Shown here one piece after another: positions 1 to 5,202 of a DNA stretch of 6,496 bases. The position numbers and the translations under genes are program-made. Position 1 is the first letter of the stretch. Every line of letters begins with the position of its first letter. The stretch is from positions 1-6,496 of the forward strand of contig JAQVQJ010000074.1 in assembly GCA_028701635.1 (NCBI GenBank). The letters run 5' to 3'. Under the pieces are notes generated by a model, which was not told the origin of the DNA, did no database searches, and was given only the letters and a program-made list of their open reading frames with translations. The DNA comes from Clostridia bacterium (GTDB taxonomy: Bacteria; Bacillota_A; Clostridia; Christensenellales; UBA1242).

Positions 1-322
1 TTACTTTTTCAATTCCAACCCTTTCATCATTATATAATTCTTTGATAATTTTCGAGCGACACGCCTCTTTCAATGTAATATTAATAAATCCCGGGTTGGC
101 AATAGAAATAGTATAATTATCATTATTAATTTTTTCTACAATCGCATTTGCAATCATAATTGGTGCTTTTTTCTCTTTCTTTGCTAAAATAAAAGAAGAA
201 TTACATTGAAAATCGCAAAGTTCTGGTCTATCTGAAAATGTAATATTAATATCTTCTTTTGGATACCCCAACTCTTCGAAAATTTTACTAAACTCTTTCT
301 CTAAATCTTTTAATATATTCAT
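1..322 (-). CDS. argS: Arginyl-tRNA synthetase, N-terminal part (cut by window edge)
   Basis: ArgS charges tRNA-Arg with arginine using ATP in the cytoplasm. The 107 visible codons begin MNILKDLEKEFSKIF and match the N-terminal additional domain that helps recognise the tRNA D-loop. The key stretches are RPELCDFQCNSSFILAKK (around residues 32-49) and the conserved IANPGFINITL (around 73-83). The catalytic domain with its HIGH-type motif should follow directly, but it lies beyond position 1. I chose ATG at 322 because AAAGGA, which overlaps the recR stop, sits five bases upstream. An in-frame ATG at 328 would lie directly against that ribosome binding site, so it is less likely. The gap to recR is nine bases, so the gene is probably co-transcribed with recR. 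Recognition is from family resemblance read by eye and is fairly secure. Confidence 0.88.
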   Translation of the reverse strand, partial: MNILKDLEKEFSKIFEELGYPKEDINITFSDRPELCDFQCNSSFILAKKEKKAPIMIANAIVEKINNDNYTISIANPGFINITLKEACRSKIIKELYNDERVGIEKV

Positions 323-331
323 TTTCATCCT

Positions 332-925
332 TTAATCTATAACTCTTCTTGCTTCAAGTGCCTTTGCTAATGTTACTTCATCTGCATATTCAAGTTCACT
401 TCCCATTGAAATTCCTTGTGCTATTCTTGTAACTTTTATACCAAATGGATTGAGAAGTTTTGCAATATACATCGCCGTTGCATCTCCTTCGACATCAGGG
501 TTTGTAGCCATTATAACTTCTTCTGTTTTGTATTTATTAACTCTTTCTAATAATTCTTTTATTCTTATATCGTTTGGCCCTCTATTTTCAAGGGGATTTA
601 TTGTGCCGTGTAATACGTGATAAACTCCATTAAAGTTTTTCACCTTTTCCATAGCATCAACATCTTTTGGTTCTTTAACAACACAAATAATTTTAGCATT
701 TCTAGTTGAACAAACAGAACAAACCGGCTTATCGGTAAAATTTCCACATTCTGCGCAATACTTAATCTTTTTCTTTGCATCTACAATCGCAACGGAAAAA
801 TTTTCCGCATATTCTTTGTCGGAATTAATAACTTTATACGCATATCGTTGTGCAGTTTTTGCCCCCACACCCGGAAGTGTGCGAAACATACTAACTAACT
901 TTTCCAAAGCTTCTATTTGATTCAT
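332..925 (-). CDS. recR: Recombination protein RecR
   Basis: RecR forms a ring-shaped DNA clamp. With RecO (and RecF) it loads RecA onto single-stranded gaps coated with SSB. The 197-residue length is normal for the family. Domains in order are a helix-hairpin-helix region (LPGVGAKTAQR, residues 17-27), a C4 zinc finger (Cys57, 60, 69, 72 in YCAECGN...VCSVC), a TOPRIM domain from about residue 79 (ICVVKEPKDVDAMEK; ATNPDVEGDATAMYIAK near 140-156), and the C-terminal MGSELEYADEVTLAKALEARR. The ATG at 925 has AAAAGGA five bases upstream. The gene begins 21 bases after the ybaB stop and nine bases before argS, so it is an inner gene of the operon. No key residue looks missing. Confidence 0.97.
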   Translation of the reverse strand: MNQIEALEKLVSMFRTLPGVGAKTAQRYAYKVINSDKEYAENFSVAIVDAKKKIKYCAECGNFTDKPVCSVCSTRNAKIICVVKEPKDVDAMEKVKNFNGVYHVLHGTINPLENRGPNDIRIKELLERVNKYKTEEVIMATNPDVEGDATAMYIAKLLNPFGIKVTRIAQGISMGSELEYADEVTLAKALEARRVID

Positions 926-946
926 TCTTTTCCTTTTAAAAGTAAA

Positions 947-1279
947 TTACATTCCCGGAATTGCTGGTGAATTTTCTTTCTCTATTTTTTCTATTTGTGT
1001 AACTGCATCATTCATCGCAGCGATAATTAAGTCCTGCAACATCTCAACATCATCTGGGTCAACAATTTCTTTTTTTATTATAATGTTTTTTAATTTTTTG
1101 TCGCCAGTCATTACAACTTCAACCATTCCGCCGCCGGACTTCGCAGTAAACTCCTTTGACAACAATTCTTCTTTTGCCTTTTCCATATCTTCTTGCATTT
1201 TTTGTGCTTGCTTCATAAGATTTTGCATATTAAATCCGCCTCCGAATCCACCACCGCCAAAGCCTTTATATCCGCCCAT
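947..1279 (-). CDS. ybaB: YbaB/EbfC family nucleoid-associated protein
   Basis: Members of this family are small dimeric DNA-binding proteins that coat the nucleoid, and the gene typically sits between dnaX and recR, as here. The 110 residues show the family core: the helical MQNLMKQAQKMQEDMEKAKEELLSKEFTAKSGGGMVEVVMTGD (about residues 18-60), then strands and VDPDDVEMLQDLIIAAMNDA (about 73-92). Before the core is a glycine- and phenylalanine-rich leader (GGYKGFGGGGFGGGF, residues 2-16). The start at ATG 1279 is firm because GGAGG lies four bases upstream (1284-1288), so the leader should really be translated. A candidate promoter of its own lies at 1306-1334. The exact DNA-binding role in this organism is inferred from the family. 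Confidence 0.95.
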   Translation of the reverse strand: MGGYKGFGGGGFGGGFNMQNLMKQAQKMQEDMEKAKEELLSKEFTAKSGGGMVEVVMTGDKKLKNIIIKKEIVDPDDVEMLQDLIIAAMNDAVTQIEKIEKENSPAIPGM

Positions 1280-1305
1280 ATAACCTCCAAAATATTTTAT
1301 AATTT

Positions 1306-1334
1306 AAGATAACATAATTATTAAATTTTAACAA
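1306..1334 (-). promoter_or_regulatory. Candidate internal promoter before ybaB
   Basis: On the minus strand, TTGTTA (1329-1334), a 17-base spacer and TATCTT (1306-1311) with TG one base upstream form an extended -10 promoter. Transcription would start near 1299, about 20 bases before the ybaB ATG. It would let ybaB-recR-argS be expressed independently of dnaX. It lies in the 91-bp dnaX-ybaB gap. AT-rich DNA gives false promoter matches, so confidence is moderate. Confidence 0.5.
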
Positions 1335-1370
1335 ATCAATTCGATATTTCTCTTGATAGAGAGGAATAAA

Positions 1371-2818
1371 TTAAGTTATTTTTAAATAATTTCCAAATTT
1401 TTGCTTTAAAAACTCTAAATCCTTTTCTATTTTATCGCCAATTCCCTCAACTTGTTCAACCCTAACATCAAAGCTATAACCTAAATATCTCATTGCTCGT
1501 TTAATTGTCAATAAATTTTGTTCTTCATTTATTAAGTCCGCTAAGTATTTCTTATCTGTTTGAATTATTAATATTCCATTTTCAATTTTAATATTTAAAA
1601 CTTCTCCTAATGAAACAAACAACGCAACTTCGTTTGACTCACGAAGCCTTGTCAAAATTTTTCCCCAAATTTGTTTTAAATTTATATCTTTAACAGGAAT
1701 ATCATCCTGTTTTTTCAGTTTTTTTTTGAGCTATCTTCGCCTAAAATTGCTTTAACAGTTGCAACTTCAACCAAGGTGCGAGGACTTAACGCGTACTTTA
1801 ATTCTGCTTCAATCTCGCTAAAATTTTTCATTAAAAACATCAACTCTTCTTCGCTGACACCCTTTGCTTGTTCTCTTAATTTTTCAATTGTCTGTGGTGG
1901 CATATTTAAAATTTCATCTGCATTCTTAATTGTTTTAACAACCAAAAGATTTCTAAAATGAACGGTAACATCTTTTGAAAAAACTGCGACATTAATTCCA
2001 CCTAATACGGCATTGTTGATTTCTTCAAAAGCTTTGCCTGTGGCTTTTTCTAAAATCGCACTTGTAAAATCAAATAATTTACCTTCTTCAGTCGCTCCCA
2101 ACATATTTAACGCATTAGAATAAGAAACAACTCCCTGTCCGAAAGACACAACTGAATCTGCAATAGAAAGCATATCTCTAACACTTCCTTGTGCTGACGC
2201 CACAATCAAATCAACAGCATCATCTTCATAATTAACTTTTTCTTTATTAAAGATAAATATTAAATGTTTTTTAAGCTCATTTGGACTAATTAACTTAAAA
2301 TCAAATCGCAAACAACGAGATAAAATAGTCTGTGGCAACTTATGTGGTTCTGTAGTTCCAAGAATAAAAATAACATGTGCAGGTGGCTCTTCAAGTGTTT
2401 TTAAAAGCGCATTGAACGCACTATCTGTTAACATATGTACTTCATCAATTATATAAACCTTATATTTTGAACTTGTTGGTAAGAATTTTACTTTTTCTCG
2501 AATTTCTCTAACTTCATCAACACGATTATTCGATGCCGCATCAATTTCGATAATATCCATACTATTAGCTTCATTTAATGCCTTGCAGATTTCACAATCA
2601 TAACATGGCGAACCATTTGTTGAGTTGGTACAGTTAATCGCTTTAGCAAAAATTCTTGCTACGCTGGTCTTTCCTGTTCCGCGACTTCCAGAGAAAAGAT
2701 ATGCATGAGAAATTTCCCCTTTCTTAACTTGGTTGGAAAGAGTTTTCGTAATGTGGTCTTGCCCTATTACTTCATTAAATATTTGTGGTCGATATTTTCT
2801 GTAAAGTGCTTGATACAT
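1371..2818 (-). CDS. dnaX: DNA polymerase III subunit tau, made by -1 frameshift
   Basis: The full-length product reads frame 0 from 2818 to the A-run at 1719-1727, then continues in the -1 frame from 1718 to the TAA at 1371-1373. That adds 115 residues to 367, giving 482. The added segment starts LKKQDDIPVKDINLKQIWGK and continues ILTRLRESNEVALFVSLGEVLNIKIENG. This looks like the C-terminal domain of DnaX in low-GC bacteria, where the tau tail contacts the polymerase and ties the clamp loader to the replication fork. The continuous family-like sequence on both sides of the junction shows that the two reading frames belong together. At 482 residues it is somewhat shorter than well-known tau proteins. 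The alternative is an indel in the A homopolymer, in which case this would be the only product. Confidence 0.82.
1692..1727 (-). promoter_or_regulatory. dnaX -1 frameshift signal: slippery A9 run, stop and hairpin
   Basis: Read on the minus strand in frame 0, the codons are TCA AAA AAA AAC TGA. The nine A (1719-1727) hold two overlapping heptamers, A AAA AAA (1721-1727) and A AAA AAC (1718-1724). The frame-0 stop follows at once (1715-1717). After a spacer of six bases from the second heptamer (nine from the first) comes a perfect 7-bp hairpin: AACAGGA (1705-1711), loop TGATAT, TCCTGTT (1692-1698). Slippery site, spacer and stem together match the known dnaX frameshift architecture. The A9 run would also permit RNA polymerase slippage. 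I see no convincing Shine-Dalgarno-like stimulator upstream; only a weak AGG lies about 15 bases before the heptamer. Confidence 0.82.
1715..2818 (-). CDS. dnaX: DNA polymerase III clamp-loader subunit, gamma-like short form
   Basis: This is the frame-0 product, the 367-residue motor subunit of the clamp loader that uses ATP to open and place the sliding clamp. Motifs in order are the N-terminal YRKYRPQIFNEVIGQ, the Walker A motif GSRGTGKT (residues 44-51), a zinc module (Cys63, 72, 75, 78), Walker B VYIIDEVHML with Asp125 and Glu126, sensor 1 GTTEPHK (154-160), and the SRC motif with arginine finger Arg168. The collar domain reaches to about residue 360 (ALSPRTLVEVATVKAILGED). The protein ends SSKKN just after the collar, so it keeps the ATPase and oligomerisation domains but lacks the tau tail. 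The ATG at 2818 has GGAG five bases upstream. This TGA is the only non-TAA stop I found among the genes here. Confidence 0.95.
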   Translation of the reverse strand: MYQALYRKYRPQIFNEVIGQDHITKTLSNQVKKGEISHAYLFSGSRGTGKTSVARIFAKAINCTNSTNGSPCYDCEICKALNEANSMDIIEIDAASNNRVDEVREIREKVKFLPTSSKYKVYIIDEVHMLTDSAFNALLKTLEEPPAHVIFILGTTEPHKLPQTILSRCLRFDFKLISPNELKKHLIFIFNKEKVNYEDDAVDLIVASAQGSVRDMLSIADSVVSFGQGVVSYSNALNMLGATEEGKLFDFTSAILEKATGKAFEEINNAVLGGINVAVFSKDVTVHFRNLLVVKTIKNADEILNMPPQTIEKLREQAKGVSEEELMFLMKNFSEIEAELKYALSPRTLVEVATVKAILGEDSSKKN

Positions 2819-2833
2819 ATTTACTCCAAAACT

Positions 2834-2862
2834 AGTATAGCATTTTATTTTTAATTTTTCAA
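2834..2862 (-). promoter_or_regulatory. dnaX operon promoter
   Basis: The minus strand reads TTGAAA (2857-2862), a 17-base spacer, then TATACT (2834-2839) preceded by TG with one base between, an almost ideal sigma-70 promoter with extended -10. The start point would be near 2827, only about ten bases before the dnaX ATG, so the leader would hold little more than the GGAG ribosome binding site (2824-2827). Confidence 0.75.
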
Positions 2863-2917
2863 ACTTAATTTTTGGAGAACTAATATTAAAATATATTTTT
2901 CAAAGAGTTAAAATAAA

Positions 2918-2946
2918 TTTATATTTTCATACTAATTTGGTAAAAT
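2918..2946 (+). promoter_or_regulatory. Phosphohexomutase promoter
   Basis: TTTATA (2918-2923), a 17-base spacer and TAAAAT (2941-2946) preceded by TGG form a promoter with a weak -35 and an extended -10. The predicted start is near 2953, where the AAGGA ribosome binding site (2953-2957) begins, so the leader is about 12 bases. It stands back to back with the dnaX promoter in the 146-bp divergent gap. Confidence 0.55.
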
Positions 2947-2964
2947 GTAGTTAAGGATAAAAAT

Positions 2965-4392
2965 ATGATTAAATTTGGGACAAGTGGATTTCGTGAAATT
3001 ATCGGTGAAAATTTTAATGAAGAAAATATAACAAGAATTGTTTTTGCTTTAACTGAGATTATAAAAAAAGATAAGATAAAAAATCCTAAGGTTGTAGTAG
3101 GTTTCGATAACAGAAAAATGAGTAAAGAAACTGCGATGCTGGTTGCAGACATCTTATCTAGTAAAAAAATAGAAGTGCTCTTTTATAGCAATAGTGTAAT
3201 TTCTCCCTTAATCTCTTATATGACAAGAACAAATGATTTAGGGGAAAAACAATACGGAATAATGATTACAGCAAGTCATAATCCCGCCCAGTATAACGGC
3301 ATAAAAATGTTTATAGATTCTGGAATGGATTCCGATGATAAATTCTGCAAGCGAATTGAAGAAGTCGCAAATTCTATAGATTACGATAAAATAAAAAATT
3401 TAAAAGATAAAAGTGACAAAAACTTAGTTAAAGAAATTACAGATATAAGTTATTTCTGCAAAAAGGTTATAAGTTTTGTTGATAAAGAAAACATTAAAAA
3501 TAAAAATATGAAAGTTTTATTTAATGCAATGCATGGCAGTTCTGTTAATTTTATTTCAAAGATAACAAGTGAATTAGAAATGACAAATATCAAAATAATG
3601 AACACAAACCTAGACACTAATTTTGGGGGAATGCTCCCAGCACCTTACAAGTGTAATTTAGTTGAACAACAAAAATTAGTAAAGGCTAATAATTATGATT
3701 TAGGAATTGCCTTTGATGGTGATGGAGATAGAATTTCGATAATAGATAAAGATGGAAAATATTACGATTGTAATTTTATATTTCCTGTAATCTACGAGTT
3801 TCTGCTAAAAAAAGGATATAAAGGCGATGTTGCTAAAAATTATGCCTTATCAAATTTAATTAAATTGATAGCAGAAGATTATGGATATAAATGCCACGAA
3901 ACAAAAGTTGGATTTAAACATATTGAAAACCTATTAAAAAACACTGATACTTTTATTGGTGGCGAAACAAATGGAATAGCTTTCAAAAATCATATTTACT
4001 CAAAAGATGGGATTGTCATAGCTTTCTTATTAATAGACCTGTTGTCCTCTCAACAAAAAACATTTGGACAAATCTTATCCGAACTTCAAAAGAAATATAA
4101 TTTTAAAACTGAAGTCGTTGAATATGCCTACCCTATAACCGATGAAAAGAAAAAACAAATTACTAAATTATTATTTGAAGATAAAAAATTGCCAGAATCA
4201 AAAATAGAAGTTAAAGATGTCTCTTATATAGATGGATTAAAAATAAATTATAAAAACAACTATTGGGGAGTTTTACGATTCAGTGGAAATGAAAATGTTA
4301 TTCGCCTTTTCGCAGAAATGCCAACATTAAAAAAAGCCAATAAGCAAATCGCAATTTACGAAAAATTTATCGGCGTTAAAGTTAGGCAATAA
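2965..4392 (+). CDS. Alpha-D-phosphohexomutase (phosphoglucomutase/phosphomannomutase family)
   Basis: Enzymes of this family move a phosphate between C1 and C6 of a hexose through a phosphoserine, feeding cell-wall and glycan sugar supply. The 475 residues show the four family landmarks. The N-terminal FGTSGFR (residues 4-10) is followed by the catalytic loop TASHNP (102-107, Ser104 phosphorylated) and the magnesium loop DGDGDR (251-256). The sugar loop is GGETNG (332-337), and a C-terminal phosphate loop RFSGNEN lies at 438-444. The last two deviate from the usual GEESGG and R-x-SGTEP, so the substrate cannot be called. AAGGA lies seven bases before the ATG. The gene stands alone, divergent from dnaX. 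Glucose, mannose and glucosamine forms are all possible, though the FGTSGxR start favours phosphoglucomutase/phosphomannomutase over GlmM. Confidence 0.9.
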   Translation: MIKFGTSGFREIIGENFNEENITRIVFALTEIIKKDKIKNPKVVVGFDNRKMSKETAMLVADILSSKKIEVLFYSNSVISPLISYMTRTNDLGEKQYGIMITASHNPAQYNGIKMFIDSGMDSDDKFCKRIEEVANSIDYDKIKNLKDKSDKNLVKEITDISYFCKKVISFVDKENIKNKNMKVLFNAMHGSSVNFISKITSELEMTNIKIMNTNLDTNFGGMLPAPYKCNLVEQQKLVKANNYDLGIAFDGDGDRISIIDKDGKYYDCNFIFPVIYEFLLKKGYKGDVAKNYALSNLIKLIAEDYGYKCHETKVGFKHIENLLKNTDTFIGGETNGIAFKNHIYSKDGIVIAFLLIDLLSSQQKTFGQILSELQKKYNFKTEVVEYAYPITDEKKKQITKLLFEDKKLPESKIEVKDVSYIDGLKINYKNNYWGVLRFSGNENVIRLFAEMPTLKKANKQIAIYEKFIGVKVRQ

Positions 4393-4531
4393 AAATAGAT
4401 TATCGAAACAATGTTAAACAATAACTAATTCTTTTTTTTAATTCGCTAAATAATGTTACCTCCTACCCTTCTAAGGATCTAATTTTTACTAAAAATAACA
4501 TTTTTTTCTTAACCCATCAAAACTATTAAAT
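4393..4531. other. Non-coding stretch after the phosphohexomutase
   Basis: I see no open reading frame with a start and ribosome binding site here. It holds some weak structure: CCTT/AAGG (4467-4476), ATTTTT-ACT-AAAAAT (4482-4496), and AATGTTA (4452-4458) pairing with TAACATT (4496-4502), which runs into seven T (4501-4507). The last two could be a weak terminator for the plus-strand gene. A small RNA cannot be excluded, but nothing specific supports one. Confidence 0.4.
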
Positions 4532-4569
4532 AAAAAAATTTTATTACTGATATGTAATAAAATTTTTTT
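4532..4569. terminator. Bidirectional AT-rich terminator hairpin
   Basis: A perfect 16-bp inverted repeat: seven A plus TTTTATTAC (4532-4547), a six-base loop (4548-4553), then GTAATAAAA plus seven T (4554-4569). Each strand ends in a T-run, so it can stop transcription from the phosphohexomutase on one side and the small basic protein on the other. Only one base pair is G-C, so it is weak by textbook standards, but its symmetry and position between convergent genes support the call. Confidence 0.75.
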
Positions 4570-4585
4570 CTTTTGTTCCAGATAA

Positions 4586-4690
4586 TTATTTCTTTCCTGC
4601 TTTTTTAGTTACTTTTTTAGCTGGAGCTTTCTTAGCTACTTTTTTAGCTGGAGCTTTCTTAGCTGGAGCTGCTTTTTTTGCTACTGCCAT
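4586..4690 (-). CDS. 34-residue Lys/Ala/Pro-rich histone H1-like protein
   Basis: The short gene reads MAVAKKAAPAKKAPAKKV and ends VTKKAGKK. It consists almost wholly of Lys, Ala, Pro and Val in repeated APAKK and VAKK/VTKK units, with no acidic residues. This is the composition of eukaryotic histone H1 tails and of bacterial H1-like proteins such as Chlamydia Hc1, so binding to DNA or RNA is a reasonable inference. Reality as a gene rests on a ribosome binding site GGGGG (4700-4704) nine bases before the ATG, a promoter at 4736-4764, a TAA stop and a terminator 17 bases downstream. The repeated codons also make internal DNA repeats. It is monocistronic. It could instead be a ribosome-associated peptide or a shortened tail of a once longer protein. 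Confidence 0.75.
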   Translation of the reverse strand: MAVAKKAAPAKKAPAKKVAKKAPAKKVTKKAGKK

Positions 4691-4707
4691 GTTTAATTTC
4701 CCCCTTT

Positions 4708-4733
4708 TTTTGAAGTAAATAATCACTTCAAAA
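4708..4733. promoter_or_regulatory. Operator-like dyad at the small basic protein's start site
   Basis: A perfect 9-bp inverted repeat, TTTTGAAGT (4708-4716) and ACTTCAAAA (4725-4733), is separated by eight bases. It overlaps the predicted transcription start (about 4729), so it is better placed as a repressor site in DNA than as a full RNA hairpin. A regulator is not identifiable. Chance occurrence in AT-rich DNA is possible but less likely at this length. Confidence 0.45.
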
Positions 4734-4735
4734 TC

Positions 4736-4764
4736 GTTATATCAAATCCAAATAATAAATGCAA
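4736..4764 (-). promoter_or_regulatory. Promoter of the small basic protein gene
   Basis: The minus strand reads TTGCAT (4759-4764), a 17-base spacer and TATAAC (4736-4741) preceded by TGA, an extended -10 with a poor -35. The leader would be about 38 bases, ending in the GGGGG ribosome binding site. Confidence 0.55.
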
Positions 4765-4880
4765 ACAAAAATAATACAATTTTTGCTAAATTTTTACATT
4801 TTTTTCACTTAACGTTTTTTTATTAAAAAAAGTTCATATTAACTTCAAATTAAACGAAAAAATCATAATACTTTAAAAAC

Positions 4881-4909
4881 TTGAAATTAGAATAAAACAA
4901 TGCTATTAT
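4881..4909 (+). promoter_or_regulatory. Promoter of the broken tRNA-Arg gene
   Basis: TTGAAA (4881-4886), a 17-base spacer and TATTAT (4904-4909) preceded by TGC form a strong extended -10 promoter. The start would be near 4916, thirteen bases before the tRNA 5' end. It should still fire although the tRNA is broken, sending transcripts into the following DNA. The preceding AT-rich spacer (4765-4880) shows nothing I can name. Confidence 0.65.
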
Positions 4910-4928
4910 AAATAGACTTAAAAAATAT

Positions 4929-4969
4929 GTTCCTGTAGCACAGCTGGATAGTGCAGTGCCCTCCTAAGG
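4929..4969 (+). pseudogene. tRNA-Arg(CCU), 5' half only
   Basis: The first half of a tRNA folds in the normal order: acceptor strand GTTCCTG (4929-4935), TA, D-stem GCAC/GTGC (4938-4941, 4951-4954) around AGCTGGATA, anticodon 5' stem GTGCC (4956-4960), and loop CTCCTAA (4961-4967) with anticodon CCT at 4963-4965. After two bases of the 3' stem (GG, 4968-4969) the match ends and TTATGGGC follows where GCAC would be expected. No T-arm and no CAGGAAC acceptor partner occur anywhere downstream in the window, on either strand. The anticodon matches the intact tRNA at 5203, but the acceptor and anticodon stems differ, so it is a separate gene and not a recent duplicate. The clean break suggests insertion of foreign DNA or a deletion. 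Confidence 0.8.
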
Positions 4970-5169
4970 TTATGGGCAAAAACGATTTCAATCTTCTAAA
5001 ACCCTTTATTTATGGGCATTTCCGCCACTTTCTGTTAAGCGAAAACTTGAAAAGTGTATAAAAAACTGCACCATAGAATTAGCCGACATCTCTTGCAAAT
5101 TATTGCATTTCGAAACATTTCCTGCAAAATAATGCATATCTAAAATTGGTAAATAATTGCTTTGGAAAA
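4970..5169. mobile_element. Unidentified inserted DNA or element-end remnant
   Basis: This stretch begins exactly where the tRNA-Arg match stops. It carries TTATGGGCA twice, at 4970-4978 and 5010-5018, 40 bases apart, and three imperfect direct repeats at 5093-5168. I see no gene in it: a 74-codon minus-strand frame (5006-5230) runs into the intact tRNA and has no supporting ribosome binding site. Subterminal repeat arrays are typical of transposon and insertion-sequence ends, where transposase binds. No transposase, target duplication or matching inverted end is visible, so the family is unknown. Confidence 0.35.
5093..5168. repeat. Three imperfect 23-bp direct repeats
   Basis: Units lie at 5093-5115, 5122-5144 and 5146-5168, starting 29 and 24 bases apart. 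The first begins TTGCAAATTATTGCATTTC and the second CTGCAAAATAATGCATATC, and each ends AAA. Units 1 and 2 agree at 18 of 23 positions; units 1 and 3 at 15 of 23. Unit 1 is also a partial palindrome (TGCAA-ATTA-TTGCA). They resemble an array of protein binding sites. Unit 3 overlaps the -35 of the next tRNA promoter. Confidence 0.5.
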
Positions 5170-5185
5170 CAAATCGTGTTAAAAT
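5157..5185 (+). promoter_or_regulatory. Promoter of the intact tRNA-Arg gene
   Basis: TTGCTT (5157-5162), a 17-base spacer and TAAAAT (5180-5185) preceded by TGT form an extended -10 promoter with a poor -35. The start would be near 5192, eleven bases before the tRNA. Confidence 0.5.
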
Positions 5186-5202
5186 AAGCGAGTAAATAAT
5201 AT

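Noticed and set aside
1083..1283. A plus-strand 66-codon frame with a proline-rich end.
   Set aside because: It is the reverse complement of ybaB; the prolines mirror the glycine codons of the real gene.
1371..1655. A separate 94-codon gene starting at TTG 1655.
   Set aside because: The same frame runs upstream without a stop to the A9 run, with DnaX-like sequence. There is no ribosome binding site at 1655. It is the tau tail reached by frameshift.
1682..1717. A recoded genetic code (TGA as Trp), which would extend the short DnaX by 11 residues to a TAA at 1682-1684.
   Set aside because: The Trp codons seen in the tau tail, the phosphohexomutase and the TOPRIM protein are all TGG, and the added residues do not resemble DnaX. 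The frameshift explains the stop better.
2919..3152. A minus-strand hydrophobic 77-codon frame at the start of the phosphohexomutase.
   Set aside because: It is a shadow of that gene and of its promoter region, with no ribosome binding site.
4451..4480. CCTTCTAAGG, resembling a tRNA-Arg(TCT) anticodon arm, near GGAGG on the minus strand.
   Set aside because: No acceptor, D- or T-arm surrounds it, and the GGAGG is not followed by a usable start codon and frame.
5093..5168. A short CRISPR array.
   Set aside because: There are only three diverged units, with 1-6 bp between them instead of spacers, and no cas genes.
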